This document shows positions 8,884 through 16,852 of a stretch of DNA of 42,143 nt, in pieces. The stretch spans positions 1-42,143 of the forward strand of contig JAIOSV010000056.1 in assembly GCA_021107435.1 (NCBI GenBank), given 5' to 3'. Position 1 is the stretch's first letter, and each line of letters opens with the position of its first letter. A model generated the notes under the pieces. The model saw nothing but the letters and a program-made list of their open reading frames with translations, was not told the origin of the DNA and did not search any database. This DNA comes from Candidatus Sabulitectum sp. Lineage in GTDB: Bacteria > Fermentibacterota > Fermentibacteria > Fermentibacterales > JCC-6. Made by a program: the position numbers and the translations under genes.

Positions 8884-10161
8884 CTATCTGATGTAGCCCA
8901 GCCCTTCCAGCCGCCTCATCTCTATGATTGCTTCTTCATTCTCCGTAGGTGTGCATATACATGGCCAGGCCCAGTAGTTCATTACTTCCTCCAGAAGAAG
9001 GCTGTCCACAGGCAACAGATTCATTTCACCGGGGTCATCTTCGAGGTTGAAAGTTTCGCTTGAATCCGGTTCAACAAACCAGAGAACTTTTTTTGATCCC
9101 TGAAGACAGGCTGCAGAAGCAGTATCAGCTATAACACCGCTGGATGGGATAACTCTGGTTTCTGGTATCTCTCCAAGAATATTGATTCCTTCAACATGGT
9201 CAGGAACCGCCATTTCCAGATACTTGAGAACGGTTGGCAATACATCGTACTGCCCGACGTTCTCTGAAACAACAGTGCCGGGTTCAATTCCGGGACCGGT
9301 AAGAATCAGGGGAATATGAAGGGCCTGCTGATAGAGATTATGAGCATGTCCCCAGTCACCGTGCTGCATGAATTCCTCGCCATGGTCTGCAATTAGAATA
9401 AAAAGAGTATTGTCTGCCAGTCCCATCTCGCGCATACCGGAAAAAAGTTTTGAGAGCTGGCTGTCAGTCCATCTGATTTCAGAGTCATACATGGCTGTCA
9501 TGTGTTCGATAAGAACGGGATCGAAACAAAGCTCTATTTCCGGCCATTCAGTGATACCGTTTGTACCGGAATGTTTAAAAAGCGTGTTAAAGGGTGATGG
9601 CGGGTCATATGGAAGATGAGGGTCGAAAAGGTGAATTACAGTAAAGAAAGGTTTCGGTACTTCATTTGAACTGAAATATTCAAGAAGAGCATTAACGGTG
9701 ATATCGGCGTTGTCGCTTCCGTCATCATTGTACCAGAAATAATCATTGCCTTTAGTAATGCCGAAAGGCTCGCCCAGATATCCAACATTGACCAGTGCAG
9801 CGGTTGAATACCCCTGTTCTTTAAGGATGGTTGTCAGTGTGGGCATTTCAGGATCAAGGCCGTGGGAAAATCCGTCATAGTGACTGCACCTGTGGCTTCT
9901 CTCTGTCAGACCGGTAAAAATTGAAGCCATCCCGGGCAGGGTCCAGGGAGCCTGAGCCTGGCAGTTCCTGAAAAGAATTCCTGAAGCAGCAAGGCTGTCA
10001 ATTGCTGGAGAAGTGTCTCGGCAATAATCGTAACAGCCGAGGTGATCGGCGTTGAGTGTATCGATGATTATCAGAACAACATTGACCTTTTGATCATTTG
10101 CACACGACGAAAGGGTTAAAAGAATCAGAACCAGTAAATAACACAGAACAAAAGATTTCAT
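8884..10161 (-). CDS. Sulfatase-fold lipoprotein lacking the formylglycine cysteine
   Basis: A 425-residue alkaline-phosphatase-superfamily protein with a lipoprotein signal; the lipobox is LSSC with C20. Metal-site motifs are IIIDTLNADH (D34) and IADHGEEF followed by GDWGHAHN. In sulfatases the nucleophile lies in CxPxR, but here the aligned stretch is WTLPGMAS, so T74 replaces the cysteine. Such proteins are annotated as sulfatases, yet may be phosphatases, phosphodiesterases or phospho-transferases. The C-terminal RLEGLGYI is common in this subgroup. AGGGA precedes the ATG. It is a single minus-strand gene, divergent from the propeller-like gene, and is expected to be anchored in a membrane facing the periplasm. 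Confidence 0.82.
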   Translation of the reverse strand: MKSFVLCYLLVLILLTLSSCANDQKVNVVLIIIDTLNADHLGCYDYCRDTSPAIDSLAASGILFRNCQAQAPWTLPGMASIFTGLTERSHRCSHYDGFSHGLDPEMPTLTTILKEQGYSTAALVNVGYLGEPFGITKGNDYFWYNDDGSDNADITVNALLEYFSSNEVPKPFFTVIHLFDPHLPYDPPSPFNTLFKHSGTNGITEWPEIELCFDPVLIEHMTAMYDSEIRWTDSQLSKLFSGMREMGLADNTLFILIADHGEEFMQHGDWGHAHNLYQQALHIPLILTGPGIEPGTVVSENVGQYDVLPTVLKYLEMAVPDHVEGINILGEIPETRVIPSSGVIADTASAACLQGSKKVLWFVEPDSSETFNLEDDPGEMNLLPVDSLLLEEVMNYWAWPCICTPTENEEAIIEMRRLEGLGYIR

Positions 10162-10259
10162 TTCATTTCCCTGTTGCAGTTATGTAAACACGAATTGAAA
10201 ATATAGTTTGTTTTTGCTTCTTCGGGTAGACATATTCGGTCAGGGGAAAGGTGGTTGTT

Positions 10260-11084
10260 ATGTTGAACATGCTGTTTCTGGTTCATCTTGTTGCGTTGCC
10301 GGTTCTTGTTTCATCCGGTGGATTTGTGGCGTATCTCACAGCCGGTGGAGAATCGGTTACTGTGATCGACTGCGGTGGAGAAACTGTATTTACCGTGGAT
10401 GCCGCGCCGGGGGAGAGACTCAGTTATCCGAGCTTTAATGATCTGAAGCTGGTGTTTGTTTCCTCTTCCAGGGGTCTTGTACAGCAGGACATTCTTACCG
10501 GAGAGTCTGTTGTTCTGAGTAGTGAGCGTACCGGTGCCCCGTGGATATCATCCTCCGGTGATCTCTGGTATACCTCGGGTGGTTATCTGTTCAAGAACGG
10601 AGTCTCAACCGGGATTGATATACCCGCATTTCATGTGAGTGTTGAGAACGGTATTGCATCTTTTACAGACCGGAATGATGATCTTCACATTCTTTCTCTG
10701 GGAAGTGAACAGGACAGGACAGTTCAGGGGTATCGATTCTATTCTCCTGCAGTGCTGACCAATGGTGATGTGATTGCTTCCTCACTGACAGGTGAGATAA
10801 TCTTTCTTCCTTCCGGTGGATCTTTGATGGTGGTTGGCAATGGTGAGCAGCCCTGCTGGAGTTATGAACTTGAGGGGTTGTTTTACTGTATCTCAGAGGA
10901 TGACGGGCACAGCATAACTGCTGCGGATATATGGTTTGTCAGACCGGGAGAGGAACCTGTGATGGTAACCTTTACGCCGGAGGTTCTAGAGACCAGACCG
11001 TCCTGTTCAGGCGACATACTCTGGTATGTTGATGAAGGAAACGGGATTCCCTGTTGTGTGAGCCTGGATGATCTTTCTTTTTAA
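10260..11084 (+). CDS. Exported beta-propeller-like protein
   Basis: A 274-residue protein that I place tentatively. A signal peptide spans about residues 1-20 (MLNMLFLVHLVALPVLVSSG). The rest is a series of short beta-rich repeats with Gly-Asp/Ser turns, for example SSSGDLWYTSGG, LTNGDVIASS and CSGDILWYVDEG, resembling TolB/WD40-like blades. No catalytic motif is evident. The start was moved from GTG 10251 to ATG 10260, because AAAGGTGG then lies at the right distance. The last 17 bases overlap the amidase gene, so the two are probably made together and may act together at the cell wall. Confidence 0.6.
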   Translation: MLNMLFLVHLVALPVLVSSGGFVAYLTAGGESVTVIDCGGETVFTVDAAPGERLSYPSFNDLKLVFVSSSRGLVQQDILTGESVVLSSERTGAPWISSSGDLWYTSGGYLFKNGVSTGIDIPAFHVSVENGIASFTDRNDDLHILSLGSEQDRTVQGYRFYSPAVLTNGDVIASSLTGEIIFLPSGGSLMVVGNGEQPCWSYELEGLFYCISEDDGHSITAADIWFVRPGEEPVMVTFTPEVLETRPSCSGDILWYVDEGNGIPCCVSLDDLSF

Positions 11085-12333
11085 ATTTATCAGCTGTTTA
11101 GTTGTCTCCGGTATCACTGTCTGCCTCGATCCCGGTCATGGCGGCACCAGCACAGGCGCTGCGGGGGAGTACATTCTGGAAAAGGATGTTGTTCTTGAGG
11201 TGGCGCTTCAATTGCATAACTGGCTTAATCAGGTACCCGGTGTCTCTTTTGCGGCTTTAACAAGGGATGGAGATTACAATGTCTCTCTTCAGGCGCGAAC
11301 TGACTATGCAAACTCATGGGGTTTCGACTATTTTATTTCCATTCATGAGAATGCCTTTGATGGTACAGTGCAGGGAACGGAAACATTCTGCGGGTCTCTG
11401 GATCCAGAGGAGCCTTCGTACCAGCTGGCCTTTCAGGTTCAGGGCAAGATTCTTAACGCTTACAGCTACACCGACAGAGGGGTGAAAGACGGAAGCTATC
11501 TTCATGTGATACGAGAGACAAACATGCCGGCTATTCTTGGGGAAGGCAGCTTTCTGGACTACGATGTGCAATGGAATGAATCCTATCTTTACGCGTTTAA
11601 CATAGACGATCATCTGGGAATACAGGCCTGGGCTTACGCGGACGGTATCTGTGAATTTCTGGGGCTGTCAGCGCCTTCTTACGGTAATGGTGTGATACTT
11701 ATTGATAATCTTTCACCTGGTTTTGCTGTGGATGACTCTCTTGAGTGGTCAGAGGATGTTTCGGGGGCTCCATGGATGATGAATTGCGTCACAGCAGAGG
11801 TTGAATCAGAGAGGACGGCATCCTGGATTTCCACGATTCCGGTGAACGGGAGCTTCACCGTTAGCAGCTGGTGGACCTCCGGCAATGACAGGTCTCCCTC
11901 GGTCTGCTATCGCGTCTTTCATTCTGAAGGGTATACAGATGTTGATGTGGATCAGTTCGCCAGTGGTGGAGGCGAATGGGTTTCTCTTGGCAGTTTCACT
12001 TTTGACGGGGAATGTACCGTTCAGCTTCTCGGTTCACTGAGTGCTCCGGGAGTTATTGTGGCTGACGCGGTAAAGCTCGTGCCACCTCTGGGTATTGAAG
12101 AACACGGGGTTGTTGCTCTCTCTGTTTTACGGAACCCGGCTTCTTCATTCACAATTCTGCTCCCTTCATCTACAGAAACAGAAGTCTTGATTTACAATTC
12201 TGCAGGTAGAAGAATAACCGCTCTCAGAGGCTCTGGTTCCGTTGAATGGACTCCTGTTGATCAGCCTCAGGGGGTGTATTTCGCTGTAGAGGTGGATCAA
12301 TTACGATCAGTAAAACTGGTTTATATCAGATAG
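11068..12333 (+). CDS. N-acetylmuramoyl-L-alanine amidase with golvesin-like and sorting-type C-terminal domains
   Basis: A 421-residue secreted modular enzyme. A short hydrophobic signal (about residues 2-15) runs almost directly into an Amidase_3 domain: zinc ligand H24 in DPGHGG, then SIHENA and GEGSFLDYD with the catalytic Glu. About residues 205-345 form a golvesin C-terminal-like domain (TASWISTIPVNGSFTVSSWW, then VDVDQFASGG and VIVADAVKL). The last roughly 75 residues (NPASSFTILLP, VLIYNSAGRR, then PQGVYFAVEV) resemble the T9SS type A sorting/FlgD-like beta-sandwich of FCB bacteria. It cleaves the amide bond between muramic acid and the stem peptide, and may be surface-attached or secreted if a T9SS exists. 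Confidence 0.85.
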   Translation: MIFLFKFISCLVVSGITVCLDPGHGGTSTGAAGEYILEKDVVLEVALQLHNWLNQVPGVSFAALTRDGDYNVSLQARTDYANSWGFDYFISIHENAFDGTVQGTETFCGSLDPEEPSYQLAFQVQGKILNAYSYTDRGVKDGSYLHVIRETNMPAILGEGSFLDYDVQWNESYLYAFNIDDHLGIQAWAYADGICEFLGLSAPSYGNGVILIDNLSPGFAVDDSLEWSEDVSGAPWMMNCVTAEVESERTASWISTIPVNGSFTVSSWWTSGNDRSPSVCYRVFHSEGYTDVDVDQFASGGGEWVSLGSFTFDGECTVQLLGSLSAPGVIVADAVKLVPPLGIEEHGVVALSVLRNPASSFTILLPSSTETEVLIYNSAGRRITALRGSGSVEWTPVDQPQGVYFAVEVDQLRSVKLVYIR

Positions 12334-12375
12334 TTCAACTTTCTGAAAGTGAAAAGAATGCCGGCTTGACGAAAA

Positions 12376-12404
12376 TTGACAGCATCAATTGCATGAATTA
12401 CATA
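12376..12404 (+). promoter_or_regulatory. Possible upstream sigma70-type promoter
   Basis: TTGACA at 12376-12381 and TACATA at 12399-12404 are separated by 17 bases, close to the consensus and reading rightwards. It would create a leader of about 200 bases ahead of the TetR gene, containing the palindrome at 12472-12485. No ORF with a ribosome binding site was found in that leader. This is a prediction from sequence only. Confidence 0.4.
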
Positions 12405-12471
12405 ACCCTGCAATGAGAGTTAGTAGACCAGTACCTTGACTTCAACTCCTAAATCTGCCTGAAGTGTGCTT

Positions 12472-12485
12472 GGATATGCATATCC
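12472..12485. repeat. 14-bp perfect palindrome GGATATGCATATCC
   Basis: A perfect palindrome in the 290-base gap between the amidase and TetR genes, between the two predicted promoters. It has the symmetry of a dimeric-protein site but is unrelated to the 13-base palindrome at 12588. No copy was noticed elsewhere in the window. Its function is unknown. Confidence 0.4.
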
Positions 12486-12555
12486 CCGCCAGTGCTACCC
12501 CCTTTACTGCCAGCATTTTACCAGTAGAAGTTTAACGCTCTGCTAAAGACAGAGG

Positions 12556-12585
12556 TTGACTTTTTTTAGTAAGAGTTTGTATGAT
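12556..12585 (+). promoter_or_regulatory. Promoter of the TetR-plsC-patatin operon
   Basis: TTGACT at 12556-12561 and TATGAT at 12580-12585 with 18 bases between them. The predicted transcription start falls in or just after the palindrome at 12588-12600. A GAGGAG ribosome binding site follows at 12609-12614. The arrangement is what an autoregulated regulator gene usually shows. Confidence 0.6.
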
Positions 12586-12587
12586 TA

Positions 12588-12600
12588 GACCAAATTGGTC
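12588..12600. promoter_or_regulatory. Candidate TetR operator GACCAAATTGGTC
   Basis: Two perfect 6-base arms (GACCAA and TTGGTC) around a single A, placed three bases after the -10 box and about 24 bases before the start codon of the TetR-type gene. A repressor dimer bound here would block promoter escape. The assignment to this particular regulator is inference from position and symmetry. Confidence 0.55.
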
Positions 12601-12623
12601 GAAAATTCGAGGAGATGGTAAAA

Positions 12624-13208
12624 ATGGTTAGGAAGAAAAAAGAGGTGGCACACAGGATTCTTCTTGCTGCAGTCAAGGTTTTTGATAAGTATGGACTTCA
12701 CAAGACAACCATGAGAGACATCGCGGAGTCCGCTGGCATGTCTAAATCGTCTCTTTACTACTATTTCAGAAGCAAGAAAGATATTCTTTCTGCTGTGGTA
12801 AAGCTTGAGTCAGCTACGCTTATGGAGAAACTGAGTATGGCAGTTCAGCAGAGTATTTCACCACAAAAAAGGCTGCGAGCGTACATAATGACACGAATGC
12901 ACCTGTTGTTTGAGCTGAGTGTCTACTATGCTTCTCTGAGAGAGACCTATCTGGAGCAATATGCCTTTATAGAACAGGAAAGAAAGGCATTTACAGCGTT
13001 TGAGATTAGTGCAGTAAGCGAAATACTTACCGATGGAGTATCAAAAGGGGTATTTCAGGGAAGGGATATTCTTGTTGCGGCGAAAACAATAATCATTTTC
13101 ATGAAAGCACTGGAACTCCGATTGATTATCAGTAAATCCATGGAAGATCTGGATTCAACTGTTGATACAATGCTGGAGATTCTCTTTCATGGTCTTGAAA
13201 TACGGTAG
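12624..13208 (+). CDS. TetR/AcrR-family transcriptional regulator
   Basis: A 194-residue regulator with the classic N-terminal helix-turn-helix: RILLAAVKVFDKYGLHKTTM, then RDIAESAGMSKSSLYYYFRS and KKDILSAVV. The C-terminal ligand domain of about 140 residues is divergent, as is usual. GAGGAG sits directly against an ATG at 12615 and nine bases before the ATG at 12624; the second was chosen. The gene precedes plsC and a patatin-like lipase, so a lipid or acyl-CoA signal is plausible, in the manner of FadR-type TetR proteins. A palindromic operator lies in its own promoter, suggesting autorepression. Confidence 0.9.
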   Translation: MVRKKKEVAHRILLAAVKVFDKYGLHKTTMRDIAESAGMSKSSLYYYFRSKKDILSAVVKLESATLMEKLSMAVQQSISPQKRLRAYIMTRMHLLFELSVYYASLRETYLEQYAFIEQERKAFTAFEISAVSEILTDGVSKGVFQGRDILVAAKTIIIFMKALELRLIISKSMEDLDSTVDTMLEILFHGLEIR

Positions 13209-13270
13209 GGGTGTTTCTCTGCACGTTGCGATTTGTGATGAAGAAAGTGGAATAATGAGAGTAATGAGTA

Positions 13271-14020
13271 ATGAGAAGGCAGAGGTATAAAGTGTTAGAA
13301 AAATTGAGAACCCTGATAGTAACACTGCTGTGGTGGGCTGTTCTCCTCCTTGACGCATTCATTTTCGCTCTTCTGCTTGTGTTTCTGCCGGATCGCTTTC
13401 GCAATGGTATTGCACTTCGAACTTCTTCGGTATTGCTCTTGAAAGCGGCCGGAGTAAAAGTGCGGGTAAAGGGGTTGGACAATGTTCTTAAGGAGAAACC
13501 TCAGATTTTCGTGGCTAACCATGTCAGCTGGTTTGATTCTTTTGTCCTCTGTTCAGTTCTTCCTGTTGCTGTAACATTCGCCTCTAAAAAGGAAATGTTC
13601 AGAGTACCTGTTTACAACTACATAATGAGGCGGCTGCATTTTATCTGTGTGGATCGTGAAAGGGTTCGTGATGCCGTAAGCAGCATAGAGAACGCTGCAG
13701 GAATATTTGATTCGGGTTTGTCTCTGGTGGTTTTCCCGGAGGGAACCACCAGTAAAACAGGGGAACTTGGATCCTTCAAAAGAGGTGCTGTTCTTCTTGC
13801 TGCAAGAGCTCAGGTTCCAATTGTACCTGTAGCTGTGATAAACACACGAAAAATAAAGTTTCGGGGAAGTCCCTTGATACATTACGGTGTTCAGACAGAA
13901 GTGAGAATTTCAGAACCTGTTGAAGCATACAGCATGGATAGACAAAATCAACAGAATACGGTGAAGAGTATAAAAGCGGAAATGGAAATGAATCTCAAGG
14001 ATGTTCCAGATGCACAGTAA
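13271..14020 (+). CDS. plsC: 1-acyl-sn-glycerol-3-phosphate acyltransferase
   Basis: A membrane-associated acyltransferase of about 249 residues that makes phosphatidic acid from lysophosphatidic acid. The catalytic NHxxxxD motif is NHVSWFD, and the substrate motif FPEGTTSKTG follows; both are intact and correctly ordered. Two hydrophobic stretches lie in the first 45 residues. ATG 13271 has only a weak ribosome binding site. The in-frame GTG at 13292 has AGAGG six bases upstream and could be the true start. The gene follows the regulator by 62 bases and overlaps the patatin gene by about 20 bases. Acyl-acceptor specificity cannot be read from sequence. Confidence 0.88.
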   Translation: MRRQRYKVLEKLRTLIVTLLWWAVLLLDAFIFALLLVFLPDRFRNGIALRTSSVLLLKAAGVKVRVKGLDNVLKEKPQIFVANHVSWFDSFVLCSVLPVAVTFASKKEMFRVPVYNYIMRRLHFICVDRERVRDAVSSIENAAGIFDSGLSLVVFPEGTTSKTGELGSFKRGAVLLAARAQVPIVPVAVINTRKIKFRGSPLIHYGVQTEVRISEPVEAYSMDRQNQQNTVKSIKAEMEMNLKDVPDAQ

Positions 14021-14948
14021 TTCCGCGCCACCGGGAAGAATCGGTCTTGCTCTGGGAAGCGGATCGGCTCGAGGATGGGCTCACATCGGCGTGATTCGCG
14101 CACTGGAGGAAGCAGGTATCAATGTTGATTGCATAGCTGGAACAAGCATTGGCGCGCTGGTGGGTGCAGTCTACGCATCCGGCAGGTTTGCTGAGCTTGA
14201 GAAAGCAGTTCTTCAACTGGAGAGGAAACAGATTCTGCTGTTCAGTGATATCATTCTTCCGAAATCAGGTTTGATTGACGGCAGAAAGATATCAAATCTT
14301 ATTCAGCAGCATGTACTTGATACCCCTATCGAGTCCCTTCCACTTCCGCTTTGCATTATTGCTACCGACCTGACAACAGGACGGGAAGTTGTACTGAAAG
14401 ATGGAGATATCAGTGAAGCGGTAAGGGCAAGTGTTTCCATTCCCGGAGTATTTACACCGGTTCGAAAAGAGGATAGACTTCTTGTGGATGGCGGACTGGT
14501 TAATCCTGTTCCTGTGAGTATCGCAAGAGAGATGGGTGCTGACTTTGTTATAGCAGTTGATCTCAGCTGCGGGGTGATAACTGGAAAGAAACAGGATGCT
14601 TTCTTTCCGGTCGACAAAGACAGGAAGCCTGAAACAGATAACTCCACTACGATAGACCGGGCATCAGCTCTGCTTAACGAGAAGCTTCGAATGCTTGATT
14701 TATCGCCATTGCGCTATATCAGGCAAAAAAGGGAGAAAGATTCTCTCCCCGGCATTATTGATGTACTGATGACATCCGTAAAAATAATGCAAAGCCGTAT
14801 AACAACAGTGAATTTTGAAACCGATCCTCCGGATGTGCTTATTCAGCCGAATCTTGGTCACATCAATTTTATGGGTTTTTACCATGCGGAAGAGATAATT
14901 GCTGAAGGATACCGAGCTGCCAGGAGCGAGATTGACAAGTGGAGATAA
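14001..14948 (+). CDS. Patatin-like phospholipase (RssA/NTE group)
   Basis: A 315-residue serine hydrolase of the patatin fold. The oxyanion motif is GSGSARGWAHIG, the nucleophile Ser lies in GTSIG, and the catalytic Asp lies in VDGGLVNPVPVS. Together they form the Ser-Asp dyad. There is no signal peptide, and there is a C-terminal extension of about 100 residues past the dyad. The alternative ATG at 14010 has AAGGATG at a better distance than the ATG at 14001. Its position behind plsC suggests a role in phospholipid turnover under the same TetR regulator. The downstream gap of 63 bases to radC (convergent) holds no obvious hairpin. Confidence 0.88.
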   Translation: MFQMHSNSAPPGRIGLALGSGSARGWAHIGVIRALEEAGINVDCIAGTSIGALVGAVYASGRFAELEKAVLQLERKQILLFSDIILPKSGLIDGRKISNLIQQHVLDTPIESLPLPLCIIATDLTTGREVVLKDGDISEAVRASVSIPGVFTPVRKEDRLLVDGGLVNPVPVSIAREMGADFVIAVDLSCGVITGKKQDAFFPVDKDRKPETDNSTTIDRASALLNEKLRMLDLSPLRYIRQKREKDSLPGIIDVLMTSVKIMQSRITTVNFETDPPDVLIQPNLGHINFMGFYHAEEIIAEGYRAARSEIDKWR

Positions 14949-15011
14949 GCGATTGGTTTAACGATATTTCAGAATTGCATCAATATGATTACTGGCATTT
15001 CGACGTAAAAG

Positions 15012-15674
15012 CTATTTGTCAAGCAGCCCGATGGCCTTGAGGCTGATGATATCCTTGTCGGTAACTATAAAATGATCCAGTATCCTGAAATCCATGTCTT
15101 CTGCCAGCTTCACAAGTTTTCTTGTTAGAGCCATGTCTTCCCGGCTGGCTTCCAGTCTGCCCCCGGGGTGGTTGTGAACCAGTATTACGCCGGCAGCACT
15201 GTGGGCGATAACCTTTTCCACAAGGTTTCTTGGGTAAACCTGGGTGCGATTCACTGTTCCGTATTCAAGGTCTACTTCCGCGAGCAGAGAGTTGGATGAG
15301 TCCAGAAGCAGTGCGCTGAATCTTTCTTTTCTCAGGGTGCCCAGTCGTTTTCTTAGATAGTCTGATACTTCATCCGGGCCGGTAATCTTTGTTTTTTCTC
15401 CGGGATGTTCCGACATGGCGTTTATCTGAGAAAACAGAGAAATCAGAGTTGCCGCTGATTCTCCGATACCATTCACGGACATCAGACTTGATGGCGGCTG
15501 ATTGAGGATGTTCTTCAGGCTGCCGAATTTGCTCAGGAGTTCCTCGGAAAGTTTTCGGGTGTCTTTCCTCGGCGCGGCATAGGTGAGAAGCAACTCAAGG
15601 GCTTCACGATGTGTGAAGCCCTTTATGCCTGCTCTCAGAAAGCGGAGTCTCAGTCGTTTCCTGTGTCCTTCCAT
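15012..15674 (-). CDS. radC: RadC-family JAB/MPN domain protein
   Basis: A 220-residue RadC-type protein. About residues 1-75 form the UPF0758 N-terminal region with a helix-hairpin-helix element (VNGIGESAA). The C-terminal JAB domain has the metal motif HNHPGG followed by Asp ten residues on (SREDMALT). Family members were once called DNA repair proteins, but their role remains unclear. The start codon overlaps the mscS stop by one base (TAATG), so translation is coupled to that gene. It is cytoplasmic. Confidence 0.92.
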   Translation of the reverse strand: MEGHRKRLRLRFLRAGIKGFTHREALELLLTYAAPRKDTRKLSEELLSKFGSLKNILNQPPSSLMSVNGIGESAATLISLFSQINAMSEHPGEKTKITGPDEVSDYLRKRLGTLRKERFSALLLDSSNSLLAEVDLEYGTVNRTQVYPRNLVEKVIAHSAAGVILVHNHPGGRLEASREDMALTRKLVKLAEDMDFRILDHFIVTDKDIISLKAIGLLDK

Positions 15675-16726
15675 TATTTTTCCAGGTAAACAGTGGTGGA
15701 CGGGAAGGCGAAATCAAGTCCAAGTTCCTCTACAATGCGCATAATCTTCAAGTTGAGATCCTGCCTGCTCTGAAGGAATTTTGAATACTCTGTAGTACGT
15801 ATGAAAAAGAGCATTTCAACATTAAGCGAGGAGTCGCCGAAGGTTGAGAAATGGACGTTGGCTCCGTTGTGTTCAGCCATATCGTCTTCTTCAAGCATTC
15901 TCCTGAGGGAAGACACGAGCTGCTGCATCTTCTCCGCAGTTGCATCATAGGTTACACCGATGGTGATGGCGCATCTGCGCATGGGTCTTTTTGAGAGGTT
16001 GTCTATAGTTGAATCAACTATTTCCTTATTGGGAATAGTTACCAGTGTTTTCGCGACAGTTCTGATTCTTGTTGATCTGAGTCCAACCTCTTCAATGGTG
16101 CCGCTTACGCCTCCAACCTGAACAAAATCACCCACCATGAACGGGCGGTCAAGGAACAGGGCAATGGACGCGAATATTCCCGCGATGGAGTCCTGAGCCG
16201 CGAAGGCGAAGGCTAGACCTCCGATACCCAGACCGGCGATGATACCGGAAACAGGATAGTTTTTAAGCTGCATGAAGAACACTATTCCGATAGCGGCGAG
16301 GGCGAACTTCGTCAGTTTTCTCAGAACCGGAATAAGCTGGTCATCAAGCTGTGATTCTGTTTCACCGGCCAGAGAACCCATTTGCAGCGCCACATCGTCA
16401 ATGACTACAAAAAGGATTCTGATAACCGTAAAGGTGAGAAGGATCTGAATGATATTCAGCGCAACAAGATTTACTGTGCCATGGATGTTGAGCGCCAGCA
16501 GGGAGAAGTAGAAACCGGTGAAAACAACAAGAAATGCCATTGACCCTGCCAGACCGTCCAGCAGTATGGTAAAGAAGTTTTCAATTTTCTTTCTGGGTTT
16601 CTTCAACAAAGAGCTCACAATTTTCCTGAGCATCAGAGATAGAAGAATACCGATGATGAAAACGCCGATTCTGCCGACTGGTATTGTGCCCGGAGCATAG
16701 TCTACCATGTTCTGAAGGAGTTCCAT
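15674..16726 (-). CDS. MscS-family mechanosensitive channel
   Basis: A 350-residue small-conductance mechanosensitive channel. Four or so hydrophobic helices occupy about residues 10-185. The pore-lining helix is Gly/Ala-rich (IAGLGIGGLAFAFAAQDSIA), followed by the beta-domain signature DRPFMVGDFVQVGGVSGT and then IPNKEIVDSTIDNLS. It has more transmembrane segments than E. coli MscS, resembling longer YbdG-like or multi-helix homologues. It opens under osmotic downshock to release solutes. It is the first gene of a two-gene minus-strand unit with radC and diverges from lepB. Confidence 0.92.
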   Translation of the reverse strand: MELLQNMVDYAPGTIPVGRIGVFIIGILLSLMLRKIVSSLLKKPRKKIENFFTILLDGLAGSMAFLVVFTGFYFSLLALNIHGTVNLVALNIIQILLTFTVIRILFVVIDDVALQMGSLAGETESQLDDQLIPVLRKLTKFALAAIGIVFFMQLKNYPVSGIIAGLGIGGLAFAFAAQDSIAGIFASIALFLDRPFMVGDFVQVGGVSGTIEEVGLRSTRIRTVAKTLVTIPNKEIVDSTIDNLSKRPMRRCAITIGVTYDATAEKMQQLVSSLRRMLEEDDMAEHNGANVHFSTFGDSSLNVEMLFFIRTTEYSKFLQSRQDLNLKIMRIVEELGLDFAFPSTTVYLEK

Positions 16727-16794
16727 TTATTTCCTTTCGGTTTTTCGTTTAGACAGCAATTTTGCTCTGTTTCCGGCGTTCTGTCAATGGCTGG

Positions 16795-16823
16795 TTGACG
16801 AAAGTGTCTGCGTTGGGCATTAT
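16795..16823 (+). promoter_or_regulatory. Predicted lepB promoter
   Basis: TTGACG at 16795-16800 and CATTAT at 16818-16823 with 17-base spacing, ending 29 bases before the lepB start codon and reading in its direction. GGGAGG at 16843-16848 is the ribosome binding site. Prediction from consensus only. Confidence 0.5.
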
Positions 16824-16852
16824 CGCTTTCACCACTGAGTACGGGAGGCATT

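Noticed and set aside
12472-12600. The two palindromes as recombination or attachment sites
   Set aside because: No integrase, direct repeat or composition change is nearby; they fit regulator binding better.
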